Shown here: piece after piece, positions 63,705-64,000 of the stretch | Layout: every line of letters starts with the position of its first letter | How positions within the stretch are numbered: position 1 is the stretch's first letter | Origin: Candidatus Gastranaerophilales bacterium | GTDB taxonomy: Bacteria > Cyanobacteriota > Vampirovibrionia > Gastranaerophilales > Gastranaerophilaceae | DNA: 64,000 bases | Direction of reading: 5' to 3' | Assembly: GCA_944324285.1 (NCBI GenBank) | Contig: CALUVR010000012.1 | Location: 1-64,000 of the forward strand | Made by a program: the position numbers and the translations under genes | Notes under the pieces: model-generated | What the model saw: only the letters and a program-made list of their open reading frames with translations | The model's database searches: none | Told to the model about the DNA's origin: nothing

Positions 63705-64000
63705 CTAATTTATATCGTGTTCAATAAGTGTAATGAATTCATTGACAAGAGTTTCATTCCATTTTTTGCCGCAGTCTTTTTTGATTTCTTCAAGTGCTTC
63801 CTGTGGAGAAAGTTTGCTTCTGTAAGTTCTTTGTTCCGTGAGTGCAAAATATGCATCAACTATCAGAATAATTTGTGATGTCAGCGGGATTTCATTTTTG
63901 GCAATTTTTGCAGGATAACCTGTTCCGTCCCAGTTTTCGTGGTGGTGTTCAATTATAGGTATAATATCCTGAATGTATGAAATTGGCTGAAGAATTTCTT
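63705..64000 (-). CDS. HD-GYP domain protein, C-terminal part (cut by window end)
   Basis: 98 residues are visible, ending IEHDIN and open through position 64000. HHHENWDGTGYPAKIAKNEI is the HD-GYP hallmark with GYP triad, followed by ILIVDAYFALTEQRTYRSKL and SPQEALEEIKKDCGKKW. Likely a cyclic-di-GMP phosphodiesterase or related phosphohydrolase. N-terminal sensor domains would lie outside. Upstream neighbour of thiL on the same strand. Confidence 0.88.
   Translation of the reverse strand, partial: EILQPISYIQDIIPIIEHHHENWDGTGYPAKIAKNEIPLTSQIILIVDAYFALTEQRTYRSKLSPQEALEEIKKDCGKKWNETLVNEFITLIEHDIN

Overview
The window reads like a low-GC, Gram-negative, anaerobic gut bacterium, most probably of the non-photosynthetic cyanobacterial class Vampirovibrionia (Melainabacteria), order Gastranaerophilales. 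This is an inference from gene content, not a database match. It rests on lipid A genes (lpxC, lpxD, fabZ, heptose rfaE2), [FeFe]-hydrogenases with HydF, a four-subunit 2-oxoacid:ferredoxin oxidoreductase, pyruvate phosphate dikinase, B12-dependent ribonucleotide reductase, MEP-pathway genes, and many prepilin-like proteins with an FTLAEVLITLGIIG start and a shared WEIKDDYPW tail. No rRNA, tRNA or CRISPR array was recognised.

Layout. 1-600: palindromic repeats and two noncoding copies of a pilin gene end. 599-4672 (minus): rfaE2, a four-helix-bundle gene carried between inverted repeats, lpxD, lpxC, fabZ and a prepilin. 4795-8565: three small genes, asd, a prepilin with a divergent XRE regulator, and dapB. 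8755-14294: a PC4-like protein, priA (interrupted in frame by a DUF559 nuclease element), a decayed prepilin with an XRE regulator, and a YwqK/MORN-like protein. 14541-21541 (minus): dxr, ileS, a dicarboxylate-type symporter and two prepilins. 21756-28495: nrdJ, a Lys-rich protein, glycosyltransferases, uppS and rdgB. 28569-34333: an RND efflux operon. 35063-37007: small proteins and rpsO around a 0.6-kb palindromic element. 37141-44467: hydrogenase block (hydF, two thioredoxin-like ferredoxins, HydS-like sensory hydrogenase, SpoIIE phosphatase, group-B-like hydrogenase). 44708-53507: AbrB/HTH pair, GNAT-like protein, FAD oxidase and a 2085-residue coiled-coil protein. 53672-56315: korDABC. 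57873-60533: ppdK between 273-bp direct repeats. 61071-64000: prepilin/XRE pair, ispD, thiL and a partial HD-GYP gene.

Two themes stand out. First, the prepilin family looks built for variation. Two members begin with the same short leader and an 11-G tract that puts the start codon out of frame with the pilin, as expected of phase-variable genes caught in the OFF state. Two others, plus one decayed copy, are divergent from small XRE regulators. Two loci carry extra copies of the WEIKDDYPW-coding end about 131-132 bp downstream, each next to the same CCGGACTGGTCCGG palindrome. Second, dispersed palindromic repeats have been absorbed in frame into essential genes: a whole nuclease cassette in PriA, a shorter relative in Dxr, and one shared short repeat in both IleS and HydF. 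PriA also has a repeat-derived N-terminal tail. This resembles Rickettsia palindromic elements in behaviour.

Metabolically the genes fit fermentation: PPDK and KorABCD connect pyruvate and 2-oxoacids to reduced ferredoxin, and the hydrogenases dispose of or sense the electrons as H2.
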